10,915 nucleotides of DNA from Solirubrobacterales bacterium (GCA_019240015.1 JAFAZB010000358.1:1-10915); one strand, 5' to 3'. Shown: positions 1-7,409, counted from the first letter of the stretch. The notes: generated by a model not told the origin, from the sequence alone. Made by a program: numbers and translations.

Positions 1-344
1 CGATCCCCAATTGGGTGCTCAATCGCCGCTGGGCGTGGGCCATCAAGGGTCGAGTGGCGTTCGGTCGCGAGGTATGCGGCTACGTCGTCGTGTCAGCCCT
101 GACGCTGCTGGCCTCCACGGAGGCGACAGCCTGGACCCAACATCAGGTACAGAGCATCCCGTCCCACTACGGGATCAGGGTGACACTGGTGACGGGGTCT
201 TACGTGGCGGTGTTCGCGGCGCTGTTCCTGATCCGTTTCGCCATCTACGAGCACTGGATCTTCTCCGGCCGCAGCCGAGTACGGGCGGCGCTGCGATCCC
301 GCCACCAGGTCTGGATGGCGGCCCGCGCGAACCGCAGCCCGTAA
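1..344 (+). CDS. GtrA-like membrane protein, C-terminal part (5' end outside window)
   Basis: About 113 residues are visible, reading in frame from the left edge to a TAA at 342-344. The first residues, IPNWVLNRRWAW, match the PSYxLNRxWxF signature found in the middle of GtrA-family proteins, so the GTG at 15 is very likely internal and the true start lies upstream. Two hydrophobic segments follow: one after REVCGYVVVSALTLL and one spanning SYVAVFAALFLIRFAIYEHWIF. The family normally has four membrane helices, so this is the second half. GtrA proteins are thought to help move or modify polyprenyl-phosphate-linked sugars at the membrane. The last 100 bases overlap the 3' end of a family 2 glycosyltransferase on the opposite strand, a functional partner type often found beside GtrA. 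The basic tail RSRVRAALRSRHQVW would face the cytoplasm. The substrate cannot be read from the sequence. Confidence 0.8.
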   Translation, partial: IPNWVLNRRWAWAIKGRVAFGREVCGYVVVSALTLLASTEATAWTQHQVQSIPSHYGIRVTLVTGSYVAVFAALFLIRFAIYEHWIFSGRSRVRAALRSRHQVWMAARANRSP

Positions 345-1096
345 CCGAGGTTTCCGCCCTTCTTGGTGGCGGTCGCGTGCGCTCCGCGGTCGCGCATCGT
401 GGTCGGCACTTCGGCCAGCCGGAAGCCGTTTAGCGCGGCGCTGATCATCAGCTCCGAAGCTTGGTACTGCTGCTGCTCGAGCGTCACCCAGGCCGTTAGC
501 TCGGCTCGCATCGCCCGCAGTCCGCACGCAGGATCGGTGACCCGGTGGCGGACGAGCACGCTGATCAGCGCACCGAACACGATCACCCCCGCGTGGCGCA
601 CCCCGTCGGTCGTCAGCTCCGCCCCCAGCCGACGAGATCCAGAGACAAAGTCCGCCCGGCCGGCGAGGATCGGCTCCACGACCGCCTCCAGCTCGCGCGG
701 CTCGTACTGCCCATCGGCGTCGATCGTCGCGATCAATTCGGCCCCTCTGGCGCGCGCGAGCCAGTAGCCGAGGCGCAGGGCGGCGCCTTGACCGCGGTTG
801 GCAGGCACGTCGCAGACGAGCGCCCCTGCGGCGGCGGCGCTCGCCGCGGTGCCGTCCCGGGCGCCGTCGACGACGACGATCACCTCGGTGGGCAAGCCCG
901 CCACCTCGGCGGGGATCTCGTCGATCACCGCGGCGACGGTGGGCTCCTCGTTGTAGGCCGGGACGACCACCGCCAGCGGCGCGCCCTGACCGGGGGGGTG
1001 GGCTGCCAGGAACGCGTCCGCGGCGGGGCGCTCGGCGAGCTGGAGGCGAGTGAGCTCGAGCACGTCAGCCGGCGACTCGGAGTGGGTCAGGGTCAT
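245..1096 (-). CDS. Family 2 glycosyltransferase, polyprenyl-phosphate (DPM1/GtrB-like) type
   Basis: The protein is 283 residues with a GT-A fold: VVPAYNEE at 44-51, VVDGARDGT at 76-84, the metal/nucleotide-binding DADGQ at 126-130, and TDPACGLRAMR near 188-198 followed by ASELMISAA. These are typical of dolichyl/polyprenyl-phosphate sugar transferases such as DPM1 and GtrB, which move a sugar from a nucleotide donor to a lipid phosphate at the inner membrane face. No C-terminal membrane helices are present, so it would be a soluble or peripheral enzyme. The ATG at 1096-1094 is chosen because it overlaps the TGA of the upstream epimerase as ATGA, an arrangement for coupled translation; a longer reading frame begins at 1147 but lies inside that upstream gene. 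The 3' end overlaps the convergent GtrA-like gene by 100 bases. The sugar specificity is unknown. Confidence 0.88.
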   Translation of the reverse strand: MTLTHSESPADVLELTRLQLAERPAADAFLAAHPPGQGAPLAVVVPAYNEEPTVAAVIDEIPAEVAGLPTEVIVVVDGARDGTAASAAAAGALVCDVPANRGQGAALRLGYWLARARGAELIATIDADGQYEPRELEAVVEPILAGRADFVSGSRRLGAELTTDGVRHAGVIVFGALISVLVRHRVTDPACGLRAMRAELTAWVTLEQQQYQASELMISAALNGFRLAEVPTTMRDRGAHATATKKGGNLGYGLRFARAAIQTWWRDRSAARTRLRPEKIQCS

Positions 1097-2079
1097 CGCG
1101 TACCCCCTCCTACCCCGGCAGGCGCCTGTACCTCCGCCGTCGCCCATTCATTCCACACCCCCGCCAGGCCCTCGGCGAGCGTGAACCGCGGCACCCACCC
1201 GAGCGACCGCGCGCGAGCAGTGTCGACGATCACGGCCGGCATCTCGCCCGGCTTGGCCGGACCGTGGCGGACCGGCAGCTCGGCGCCGCTCACGCCGCGC
1301 ACGGCCTCGACCACCTCGAGGACCGACAGCGAGTTGCCCGACCCGATCACCACCGGCCCCTGCCAGCGGTCGTCGAGCAGTGCCAGCGTGATCGCGCCGA
1401 CCACATCGCCGGCGTGGACGTAGTCTCGAAGCTGGCGGCCGTCACCGTAGATCTCAAATGTGCTGCCGAGCCGGATCGCGCGCATCAGGCGGGCGACGAT
1501 GCTGTCCTTTGCCTGCATCCCGGGACCGTAAACGTTGGTGAGGCGCAGACAGGCGCAGCGCACGCCATAGGAGGCGGTATATGCGGACATCAGCATCTCG
1601 GCGGCGGCCTTGGTCGACCCGTAGGGCGTCAGCGGGCGCAGCGCAGCGGTCTCGGAGATCTTCGGCGCCTGCATGGGGCCCGTGACCGCGTTGGTCGAGG
1701 CGAACACGAGCGCCCTGACGCCGGCGCCACGCGCAGCCTCAAGCAGCGCCGCCGTGCCGGCGACGTTGGTCCGGTAGGTCAGTGCCGGGTGCTCGAGCGA
1801 GCGCAGCACCGAGGTCACCGCGGCGAGGTGGACGACCGAATCGAACCCCCCCGCGAGCGCCGTCTCCAGCGCGCGCGGATCGGCCAGATCGCCGATCACC
1901 ACGTCGACCGCGGGATCGGGATGCGGCTCGAGGTCGAGCACTCGGACGCTCGCCTCCGCCGACGAGAGCGAGCAGACCACCTGACGGCCGATGAAGCCCG
2001 AGCCCCCCGTGACCAGCACACGGCGCCCGGCCAGCGACTGCGCCCCCGTCGCCTGGCCGCCGGCTGCGGAGTTGGTCAC
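1093..2079 (-). CDS. NAD-dependent epimerase/dehydratase (extended SDR)
   Basis: The protein has 328 residues. It shows the Rossmann motif TGGSGFIG at 24-31, an acidic residue at the end of strand 2 (D49) suited to NAD rather than NADP, HLAA at 84-87, the catalytic S/T region FASTNA at 127-131, and YxxxK as Y153/K157. RDYVHAGDVVGAI near 218-230 is the usual extended-SDR substrate-domain signature. Relatives include UDP-glucose/GlcNAc 4-epimerases and dTDP-glucose 4,6-dehydratases; the exact reaction cannot be told from motifs. The GTG at 2079-2077 overlaps the sqdB TGA as GTGA, so this start is strongly favoured over the much longer open frame that extends upstream through sqdB to 3042. The stop overlaps the glycosyltransferase start as ATGA. 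It probably makes a modified sugar nucleotide for the downstream transferase. Confidence 0.88.
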   Translation of the reverse strand: MTNSAAGGQATGAQSLAGRRVLVTGGSGFIGRQVVCSLSSAEASVRVLDLEPHPDPAVDVVIGDLADPRALETALAGGFDSVVHLAAVTSVLRSLEHPALTYRTNVAGTAALLEAARGAGVRALVFASTNAVTGPMQAPKISETAALRPLTPYGSTKAAAEMLMSAYTASYGVRCACLRLTNVYGPGMQAKDSIVARLMRAIRLGSTFEIYGDGRQLRDYVHAGDVVGAITLALLDDRWQGPVVIGSGNSLSVLEVVEAVRGVSGAELPVRHGPAKPGEMPAVIVDTARARSLGWVPRFTLAEGLAGVWNEWATAEVQAPAGVGGGTR

Positions 2080-3266
2080 TGCGCCTGCGCCAGCTCGCTC
2101 GCGGTCCGGGGCAGCTCGCTCGCGGTCTCGCTCCAGCGCACGGTGGGCATGATTGCCGCCAGATCGACCCGCTCCTTGTGGCGCTCGACGACTTCGAACA
2201 GGTGGTCGATCAGGGTGTCGCTGAGCAGCGTGGGCTTCAGTCCCAGGTCGACCAGCGCGGTGTGCTTGGCGTTGTAGTAGTGATTCTCGGCCTCGACCCT
2301 GGGGTTCTCGAGCTCTTCGATCGTGCACTCGCCCGGGAAGTCGGCGGCGACCGTCTCCGCGATCTGCCGCACCGACATCTGCTCGGTGAACTGGTTGAAG
2401 ACCCTGAACTCGCCCTGGTCGGCGGGGTTCTCTGAGGCGATGCGGATGCATTCGACCGTGTCGACGAGGTTGATCAGGCCACGCGTCTGGGTCCCGTTTC
2501 CGTACACGGTCAGCGGGTGGCCGAGCACCGCCTGGATCACCATCCGGTTGAGCACCGTGCCGAACACGCCGTCGTAGTCGAAGCGCGTTGCCAGGCGCGG
2601 GTCGAGCTTGCACTGCTCGGTGTCGGCCCCGTAGACGACGCCCTGGTTTAGATCGGTCGCGCGCAGACCCCAGATCCGGCAGCCGAACTCGATGTTGTGG
2701 CTGTCGTGGACCTTCGAGAGGTGATAGAAGGAGCCCGGCCGCTTGGGGAACATCACGGTGTCTGAGCGACCGTTGTGCTCGACCGTGATCCACCCCTCCT
2801 CGATGTCGATGTTCGGCGTGCCGTACTCGCCCATCGTGCCGAGCTTGACGAGATGGATGTCGCGGTCGATGTCCGCGATCGCATACATCACGTTGAGGTT
2901 GCCGACCACGTTGTTGGTCTGGGTGTAGACCGCGTGGGCCTGGTCGATCATCGAGTACGGCGCCGCACGCTGCTCGCCGTAGTGGACGATCGTGTCGGGG
3001 CGGAAGTCGGCGACCATCTGGTGCACGAACGGTGCGTCGCACAGATCGCCGACGTAGCTCTTGAGCGTCTTGCCGGTGATCTCCGCCCAGGCGGCGACAC
3101 GTTCCTCGAGCGTGGCGATCGGGACCAGGCTCTCCACGCCCAGCTCCTCGTCATAGCCGCGCCGCGCGAAGTTGTCGCACACTGCCACTTCGTGCCCGAG
3201 CGCGGACAGGTGAAGCGCGGTTGGCCACCCGAGGTACCCGTCACCGCCTAGAACCAAGATTTGCAT
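2076..3266 (-). CDS. sqdB: UDP-sulfoquinovose synthase
   Basis: This SDR enzyme converts UDP-glucose plus sulfite to UDP-sulfoquinovose in the cytoplasm. The 396-residue protein carries the SqdB/SQD1 hallmarks: ILVLGGDGYLGW at the N-terminus, VHYGEQRAAPYSMID, VKLGTMGEYGTPNIDIEEG, FYHLSKVHDSHNI, TDLNQGVVYG, RFDYDGVFGT and HPLTVYGNGTQTRG. Counting from this start, T144, Y181, H182 and K185 sit one position from the catalytic Thr/Tyr/His/Lys numbering I recall for plant SQD1. The ATG at 3266 is preferred: GGTGAG at 3279-3274 gives a ribosome site seven bases upstream, and the family starts directly with M-x-I-L-V-L-G-G. A GTG at 3278 would add four residues. It heads an operon with the epimerase and glycosyltransferase. 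The C-terminal tail carries a duplicated TASEL segment. A sulfolipid or a sulfo-sugar in a surface glycan are both possible products. Confidence 0.93.
   Translation of the reverse strand: MQILVLGGDGYLGWPTALHLSALGHEVAVCDNFARRGYDEELGVESLVPIATLEERVAAWAEITGKTLKSYVGDLCDAPFVHQMVADFRPDTIVHYGEQRAAPYSMIDQAHAVYTQTNNVVGNLNVMYAIADIDRDIHLVKLGTMGEYGTPNIDIEEGWITVEHNGRSDTVMFPKRPGSFYHLSKVHDSHNIEFGCRIWGLRATDLNQGVVYGADTEQCKLDPRLATRFDYDGVFGTVLNRMVIQAVLGHPLTVYGNGTQTRGLINLVDTVECIRIASENPADQGEFRVFNQFTEQMSVRQIAETVAADFPGECTIEELENPRVEAENHYYNAKHTALVDLGLKPTLLSDTLIDHLFEVVERHKERVDLAAIMPTVRWSETASELPRTASELAQAQ
2091..2132. repeat. 21-bp tandem duplication in the sqdB 3' end
   Basis: The 16 bases CAGCTCGCTCGCGGTC occur at 2091-2106 and again exactly at 2112-2127, an offset of 21 bases (seven codons). 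The protein tail therefore reads TASELPRTASELAQAQ. The repeat keeps the frame and lies beyond the conserved SqdB fold, so it is probably a neutral slippage or recombination product. Confidence 0.75.
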
Positions 3267-3273
3267 ACGGACA

Positions 3274-3279
3274 CTCACC
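3274..3279 (-). promoter_or_regulatory. sqdB ribosome binding site
   Basis: Read on the minus strand, GGTGAG lies seven bases before the ATG at 3266. It matches the right-hand part of the AGGAGGTGA consensus and decides between the ATG and the GTG at 3278, which falls inside the site. Confidence 0.5.
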
Positions 3280-3377
3280 GTGCCTTCGATCGACTACAGA
3301 CCTTCAACGCTCTCGGCCTGGAGGCGGCCCTCGGCGGCCCACGCGTTTCAGGGTCGCTTGAGCCCTGCGAGCGCACG

Positions 3378-3383
3378 AGGATA
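3378..3383 (-). promoter_or_regulatory. Possible -10 element for the sqdB operon
   Basis: Read on the minus strand, TATCCT fits the TAnnnT pattern of housekeeping actinobacterial promoters and would give a leader of about 105 bases before sqdB. No convincing -35 box stands 16-18 bases upstream, so the call rests on the -10 alone. The rest of 3267-3536 shows no gene that I can support. Confidence 0.28.
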
Positions 3384-3516
3384 GCCCACCGGGCAAACGG
3401 AAGTAGGCCGGAGAGCGCGCCAGGCTAGCGGAAACCCCGGTCTCAGCGGCGTCTTCTCCGCCGCGGCTGATACGGTCGTCGCCTCGCCGCGGCGCCTCAG
3501 AACGGCCCCCTGCGGC

Positions 3517-3525
3517 TGCTACCTT
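3517..3525 (+). promoter_or_regulatory. Possible extended -10 element for the GT-C gene
   Basis: TGCTACCTT fits the extended pattern TGnTAnnnT and ends 11 bases before the GTG at 3537. Transcription would begin around 3532-3533, leaving almost no leader. The stretch before the GTG is pyrimidine-rich and has no Shine-Dalgarno sequence, which suits a near-leaderless message. A second candidate, TGATACGGT at 3468-3476, would give a leader of about 55 bases. Neither has a clear -35 box. Confidence 0.3.
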
Positions 3526-3536
3526 CCTCGCTTTCT

Positions 3537-5051
3537 GTGTCAGAGCAGACCTTACAGGCGCGGCCGATCGAGCCGCCGGTCCTCCCGAAGCGATCGCAGC
3601 CGCCGCGTGCCCGGAGCACTGGAGAGCTGATCTACCGGTACCGGTGGGTGCTGGGAGCGCTGGGGCTGCTCGCGGTCTCGACGCTCGTGGTCCTCTGGGC
3701 CCGCACGCGTCCCGGCTACGACCCGTACGGGTGGCTCGTCTGGGGCCATCTGACGGTGCACTTCAACCTCGATACCAACGGCGCTCCCTCTTGGAAGCCG
3801 CTGCCGTACCTGTTCACGGCGCCATATGCGCTGGTCGGCCACTACGCGCTGTGGCTGTGGATGGTCACCTCGGTGGCGATCTCGCTCAGCGGCGTGGTGT
3901 TCGCCTGGCGGATCGCATTCCGGCTCACCGGCGCGCCGCCCGCCCGCCGCTACGCTGCCTACGCGGCGGGGTTGTTCGCGGCGCTCGCGCTGCTCGGGAT
4001 CAGGGACTACGCCCACTTCATCCTCAGCGCTCAGTCCGACACGATGATCGTCTCCCTGTGCCTGGGGGCGATCGACTGCCACCTGTCGGGCAGGTTGCGA
4101 TGGGCTTTCTGGCTGTGGCTGCTCGCCGCGCTGGGCCGCCCCGAGGCATGGCCGTTCCTGGGCCTCTACGCGCTGTGGATGTGGCGCGAGCAGCCCTCCT
4201 ACCGTCGCTGGATCGGAGGCGGGCTCGTGCTGATCCCGGTGTTCTGGTTCGGGATCCCCGCGCTGACCGCGAAGAGCGCCTTCATCGCCGGCAACAACGC
4301 GCTCAACTCACCCAGGGAGCTGCACAACAACAAGTTCTTCGGAACGATGGATCGCTTCCTCGACCTGCACGAGCTCCCGGTTCAGCTCGCCGCGCTGTTC
4401 GCGATCGGCCTGGCCGCGTGGCGCCGGCAGCGCCCCACGCTGATCCTCGCGGCCGGCGCGGCACTGTGGGTGCTGGTCGAGGGAGGATTCGCGCTGCACG
4501 GCTGGCCGGCGGTGCCCCGCTACCTGTTCGAGCCGGTCGGCGCGATGTGCGTGCTGTCCGGGCTGTTCGTGGGACGCGTGATCCTCGACCTTCCAGGCGC
4601 GATCGCCCGTTCGTGCTCGCGGCTGTTGCCGCAACTGGGGCGCGTCTCGACGCAGGCGGGCAACTGGGGGGCGATCGTCGTGCTCGCGGTGCTGGCGGGA
4701 ACGATGCTGCCGCCCGCGCGCTCCCGGCTACGGATCGAGCGCCACGACCTCACCCACGAGCGCGCGCGAGCGGTCGAGATCAACCGCCTGTCAGGCGTCG
4801 TCTCGCGCTTGGGCGCCTCGCGGATCCTCGCCTGCGGAACGCCGAACATCCCGATCGCCTACCAGAGCATCCTCGCCTGGTACATGGGGATCAAGATCGG
4901 GATTCTGTATTACAACCCCAACTCCCAGCGCCTGAATCCGCATCCGGTCGTGAACATCTATCCGACCGCCCGTGGCTGGAAGGTGTTCCCGAGCTATCTC
5001 CAGAACGCTACGCAGAGAGCACGTTGCCGCGGCCTGATCTCGAGGTTGTGA
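3537..5051 (+). CDS. GT-C-like polytopic membrane glycosyltransferase
   Basis: This is a 504-residue integral membrane protein. A proline- and arginine-rich cytoplasmic tail (1-30) precedes a first helix at about 37-55. The first outer loop contains YDPYGWLVWGH (61-71) with D62 in the position expected for the catalytic Asp of GT-C enzymes, then KPLPYLFTAPYAL (87-99), resembling the KPPL motif of ArnT/PMT relatives. Further helices lie near 103-130, 139-155, 168-181, 188-215, 226-246, 282-296, 300-318, 330-350 and 376-392. QSDT (166-169) and GRPEAW (200-205) look like conserved loop motifs. The last 110 residues form a soluble domain. Such enzymes use polyprenyl-phosphate sugars on the outer face, which fits the GT2 and GtrA neighbours. 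GTG 3537 has no Shine-Dalgarno sequence. The next gene follows 25 bases later on the same strand. The substrate is unknown. Confidence 0.75.
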   Translation: MSEQTLQARPIEPPVLPKRSQPPRARSTGELIYRYRWVLGALGLLAVSTLVVLWARTRPGYDPYGWLVWGHLTVHFNLDTNGAPSWKPLPYLFTAPYALVGHYALWLWMVTSVAISLSGVVFAWRIAFRLTGAPPARRYAAYAAGLFAALALLGIRDYAHFILSAQSDTMIVSLCLGAIDCHLSGRLRWAFWLWLLAALGRPEAWPFLGLYALWMWREQPSYRRWIGGGLVLIPVFWFGIPALTAKSAFIAGNNALNSPRELHNNKFFGTMDRFLDLHELPVQLAALFAIGLAAWRRQRPTLILAAGAALWVLVEGGFALHGWPAVPRYLFEPVGAMCVLSGLFVGRVILDLPGAIARSCSRLLPQLGRVSTQAGNWGAIVVLAVLAGTMLPPARSRLRIERHDLTHERARAVEINRLSGVVSRLGASRILACGTPNIPIAYQSILAWYMGIKIGILYYNPNSQRLNPHPVVNIYPTARGWKVFPSYLQNATQRARCRGLISRL

Positions 5052-5076
5052 GCGGCTGGGAGCGCCCGGTACGCCG

Positions 5077-6504
5077 ATGCGGCCGTATCTGCGGTCGCGG
5101 GCGGTAAGGCTCGCACTCGCCGGAGCTGCGGTCGCGGGCGCCGCGGCCGTGCTGATCTCCTCGCTCGCCGGGGGAGGGTTGGCGCCGGTGCCGCTTCCCG
5201 GGATTGGCCGACCGGCGCGGGCCGGAGACCCATTCGCGTACGAGCCCTCGCGCCAAGCAGAGTTCGAAGCACGCGCCACCGCGGGCAGCGCGCATGTGTT
5301 GTTCACCAAGAGCCCCGGCGGCGTGCAGGCGACGGCCGCGCGCGTGGCGGGGCTCCGAAAGCTCGTCGACCGCGCCAGCGCCGGGAGTGGCGTCGACCCG
5401 AACACCCTCGAGGCGCTCGTGTTCGTCGAGAGTGCGGGCCGACCGCAGGTGATCGCCGGCTCGGATCCCTCGGCGGCGGCCGGGTTGACGCAGATCCTGG
5501 CCCAGACCGGCCAGGTGCTGTTGGGGATGCACATCGACCTCGCCGCCAGCAGGCGCCTGACCACCGCGATCTACCGTGCCGACGCACTCGGTGAGACGGG
5601 GCTGGTGGCGCGGCTGCTCGCCCAGCGAGCCAGAATCGACGACCGCTTCGATCCGGCCAAGGCGCTCGCCGCTGGCGTGCGCTATCTGCGCCTCGCCAGG
5701 CAGCGCTTCGGCCGGCCGGACCTGGCCGTCGTCTCTTATCACATGGGGATCGGAAACCTCCAACAGGTGCTCGATGACTACGACGGCGGCCGCGCGGTCC
5801 CCTACGCGCAGCTGTACTTCGACACGGCGCCCGACCGCAACCGCTCCGCCTACGAGCTGCTGTCCGGATTCGGCGATGACTCCTCGCTGTACTACTGGCG
5901 GGTGCTGGGAGCAATCCAGATCATGCGGCTGTACCGCTCCGACCCGAGCGCGCTGGGGAGGCTGACGGATCTCCAGACCGCCGCCGACTCGACCGCAGCG
6001 GTGTTGCACCCGCCAGATCGCACGCCATCGTTTGCCGACCCCGGCGAGCTGGCGGCCGCGTATGCGAGCCGGGCGGTGCTGCCGCTGCCCTCCAACGCGG
6101 CCCAGCTGGGCCTCGCCTATGACTCGGGGATGGGCTCCCTGGCCGGCAAAGTCGGCGCGCCGGTCGCTCTCTACCGTGGGCTGCGGCCGGCCGCGCTCGA
6201 CCTGCTGATCGAGCTCGCAGCCAGGGTACGCGACCTGTCGGGCGTCAAGGCCCCGCTGACGGTCTCAAGCACGGTCGCCGATCAGCGTTACCTGAACCAG
6301 CTCGGGATCAGCGACCCGCCGACTGCGACGGGGTACACCTTCCAGCTCGAGCGCAGCTATGCCAGCCGCGCGCAGGCCGTCGCCCTACAGGCGATGCTGG
6401 ACCGCCTTCAGGCGCTCAACCTGATCGCCTGGACCCGGCAACCGCTGACGATCGAGGTGACGGCCGCCTCAGACGCCTCGCGGGCGATCGTCAACGGTCC
6501 CTGA
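5077..6504 (+). CDS. Membrane-anchored lytic-transglycosylase-like protein with a C-terminal M15/DUF5715-like domain
   Basis: The protein has 475 residues. RSRAVRLALAGAAVAGAAAVLISSLAGG at 6-34 is a signal sequence or anchor, so the rest is outside the membrane. Residues about 100-235 form an SLT (goose-lysozyme-like) domain: SGVDPNTLEALVFVESAGRP with E118 as likely catalytic Glu, AAGLTQILAQTG at 134-145, then AGVRYLRLARQRFGRPDLAVVSYHMGIGNL at 199-228. Such enzymes cleave the MurNAc-GlcNAc bond of peptidoglycan. Residues about 360-465 resemble M15/DUF5715 domains: TVSSTVADQRYLNQLG at 395-410, then PPTATGYTFQLE, where metal-binding relatives carry SxHxxGxAxD. The metal His and Asp are absent, so this part is probably non-catalytic and may bind wall. 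ATG 5077 is the first sensible start; GGGAG lies 14 bases upstream. It is likely co-transcribed with the GT-C gene. Its end overlaps the convergent methyltransferase by 14 bases. Confidence 0.82.
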   Translation: MRPYLRSRAVRLALAGAAVAGAAAVLISSLAGGGLAPVPLPGIGRPARAGDPFAYEPSRQAEFEARATAGSAHVLFTKSPGGVQATAARVAGLRKLVDRASAGSGVDPNTLEALVFVESAGRPQVIAGSDPSAAAGLTQILAQTGQVLLGMHIDLAASRRLTTAIYRADALGETGLVARLLAQRARIDDRFDPAKALAAGVRYLRLARQRFGRPDLAVVSYHMGIGNLQQVLDDYDGGRAVPYAQLYFDTAPDRNRSAYELLSGFGDDSSLYYWRVLGAIQIMRLYRSDPSALGRLTDLQTAADSTAAVLHPPDRTPSFADPGELAAAYASRAVLPLPSNAAQLGLAYDSGMGSLAGKVGAPVALYRGLRPAALDLLIELAARVRDLSGVKAPLTVSSTVADQRYLNQLGISDPPTATGYTFQLERSYASRAQAVALQAMLDRLQALNLIAWTRQPLTIEVTAASDASRAIVNGP

Positions 6505-7408
6505 GGCCGGCGGGCGCCCCCTCGGCGCGCCTCGCGATCACCGTCATCACGTCGCCGGGCCGAACCGTGGCGGTCCGGTCAGCGAGGCCGAGCGCACGGA
6601 GGGGGCGCTGAAGCTGGCCCGCGAGCGGAACCCCCGCCCGCCGCAGCCGGTCGGCCAGGAATCGCAGGCTGACCTCGCGGCGCACGGTGGCGCACTCCAC
6701 CGGCATCAGATCGCAGCGTCTGAGCAGCGTCTCCAACGTGGCCCGGGAGAAGAAGTAGTAGTGATCGGGAATCAGCTGGCGCCAGCGGCTGCGCGCCAGC
6801 TTGAAGGCGGCGCAGTCGATCGTCGGGGTCTCGATCATCACCACGCCGCCCGGCCGCAGCAACTCGCGCACGAGCTGGAGCGCATCGCGCGGCGAGCGCA
6901 GGTGCTCCAGGACGTGAAACATCGTCACCGCGTCGTAGCGCTCAGACCGCCCCGCGAGCGTCTCGAGTGTCCCCGTGATCACCCGGTTGCCGCTTGCTCG
7001 CGCCTGCTCGCTGGTGCCGGGATCCGGCTCCACTCCCTCGGCCTCGAACTCCGCCCCGGCGAGCGCCAGGAAGACGCCTGTGGCGCAGCCCACGTCGAGC
7101 AGCCGTCCGCCGGGCACATGGCCGCGCAGGCGGGCGAGGCGACGCCGGTCGGCTCGCAGCCGCCAGGGCCGCTCCGCGTCCTCGACCTCGGGACGAACCA
7201 GCTCCAGCTCCGCGACCCGGTCGGCCAGGGCGCTGGAGCGCTCCGCGTCAGCCGAAGCGAAGCTGAAGTCTTGGCGCCTGCTGCCGACATAGAGCAGCCG
7301 GCAGTTGCGGCAGCGGACCAGCGGCCCGTCGAGCCGCGGGCTCTCCAGCACCAGGACTGGATCGGAGGCGCCGCACAGGTCACAGGGGAGGTAGCCGCCG
7401 GTCCGCAC
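6491..7408 (-). CDS. Class I SAM-dependent methyltransferase with N-terminal zinc ribbon
   Basis: With the start chosen here the protein has 305 residues. C9-x2-C12-G and C33-x2-C36 form a zinc ribbon, followed by a linker and a class I methyltransferase domain: LLDVGCATG at 103-111 (SAM motif I), GVEPDP at 125-130, YDAVTMFHVLEHL at 158-170 and LLRPGGVVMIETP at 183-195. HYYFFSRATLETLL at 216-229 is typical of the Methyltransf_23-type proteins seen in surface polysaccharide clusters, where sugars or lipid carriers are the usual substrates; the substrate here is unknown. The GTG at 7408 is chosen because TATCGT lies seven bases upstream, the spacing of a leaderless start, and the ribbon begins eight residues later. 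Alternatives are GTG 7417 and GTG 7543 (350 residues), whose extra N-terminus looks unconserved. Tail-to-tail overlap with the SLT gene is 14 bases. Confidence 0.82.
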   Translation of the reverse strand: MRTGGYLPCDLCGASDPVLVLESPRLDGPLVRCRNCRLLYVGSRRQDFSFASADAERSSALADRVAELELVRPEVEDAERPWRLRADRRRLARLRGHVPGGRLLDVGCATGVFLALAGAEFEAEGVEPDPGTSEQARASGNRVITGTLETLAGRSERYDAVTMFHVLEHLRSPRDALQLVRELLRPGGVVMIETPTIDCAAFKLARSRWRQLIPDHYYFFSRATLETLLRRCDLMPVECATVRREVSLRFLADRLRRAGVPLAGQLQRPLRALGLADRTATVRPGDVMTVIARRAEGAPAGLRDR

Positions 7409-7409
7409 A

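Noticed and set aside
15..344. A complete small gene starting at GTG 15
   Set aside because: The codons before it continue the GtrA signature (IPNW), so the frame is open to the left edge and the gene is truncated by the window.
2080..3042. Long N-terminal extension of the epimerase frame (about 320 residues)
   Set aside because: It is an Arg/Pro-rich shadow of sqdB in another frame. The GTGA overlap and the Rossmann motif place the true start at 2079.
3644..5107. 487-residue open frame on plus overlapping the GT-C gene
   Set aside because: Arg/Gly/Pro-rich composition with no motif; it is a frame shadow of the 3537-5051 gene, which has clear membrane helices.
5008..6009. 333-residue minus-strand open frame opposite the SLT gene
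   Set aside because: Low-complexity antisense shadow; the plus strand encodes a recognisable SLT domain.
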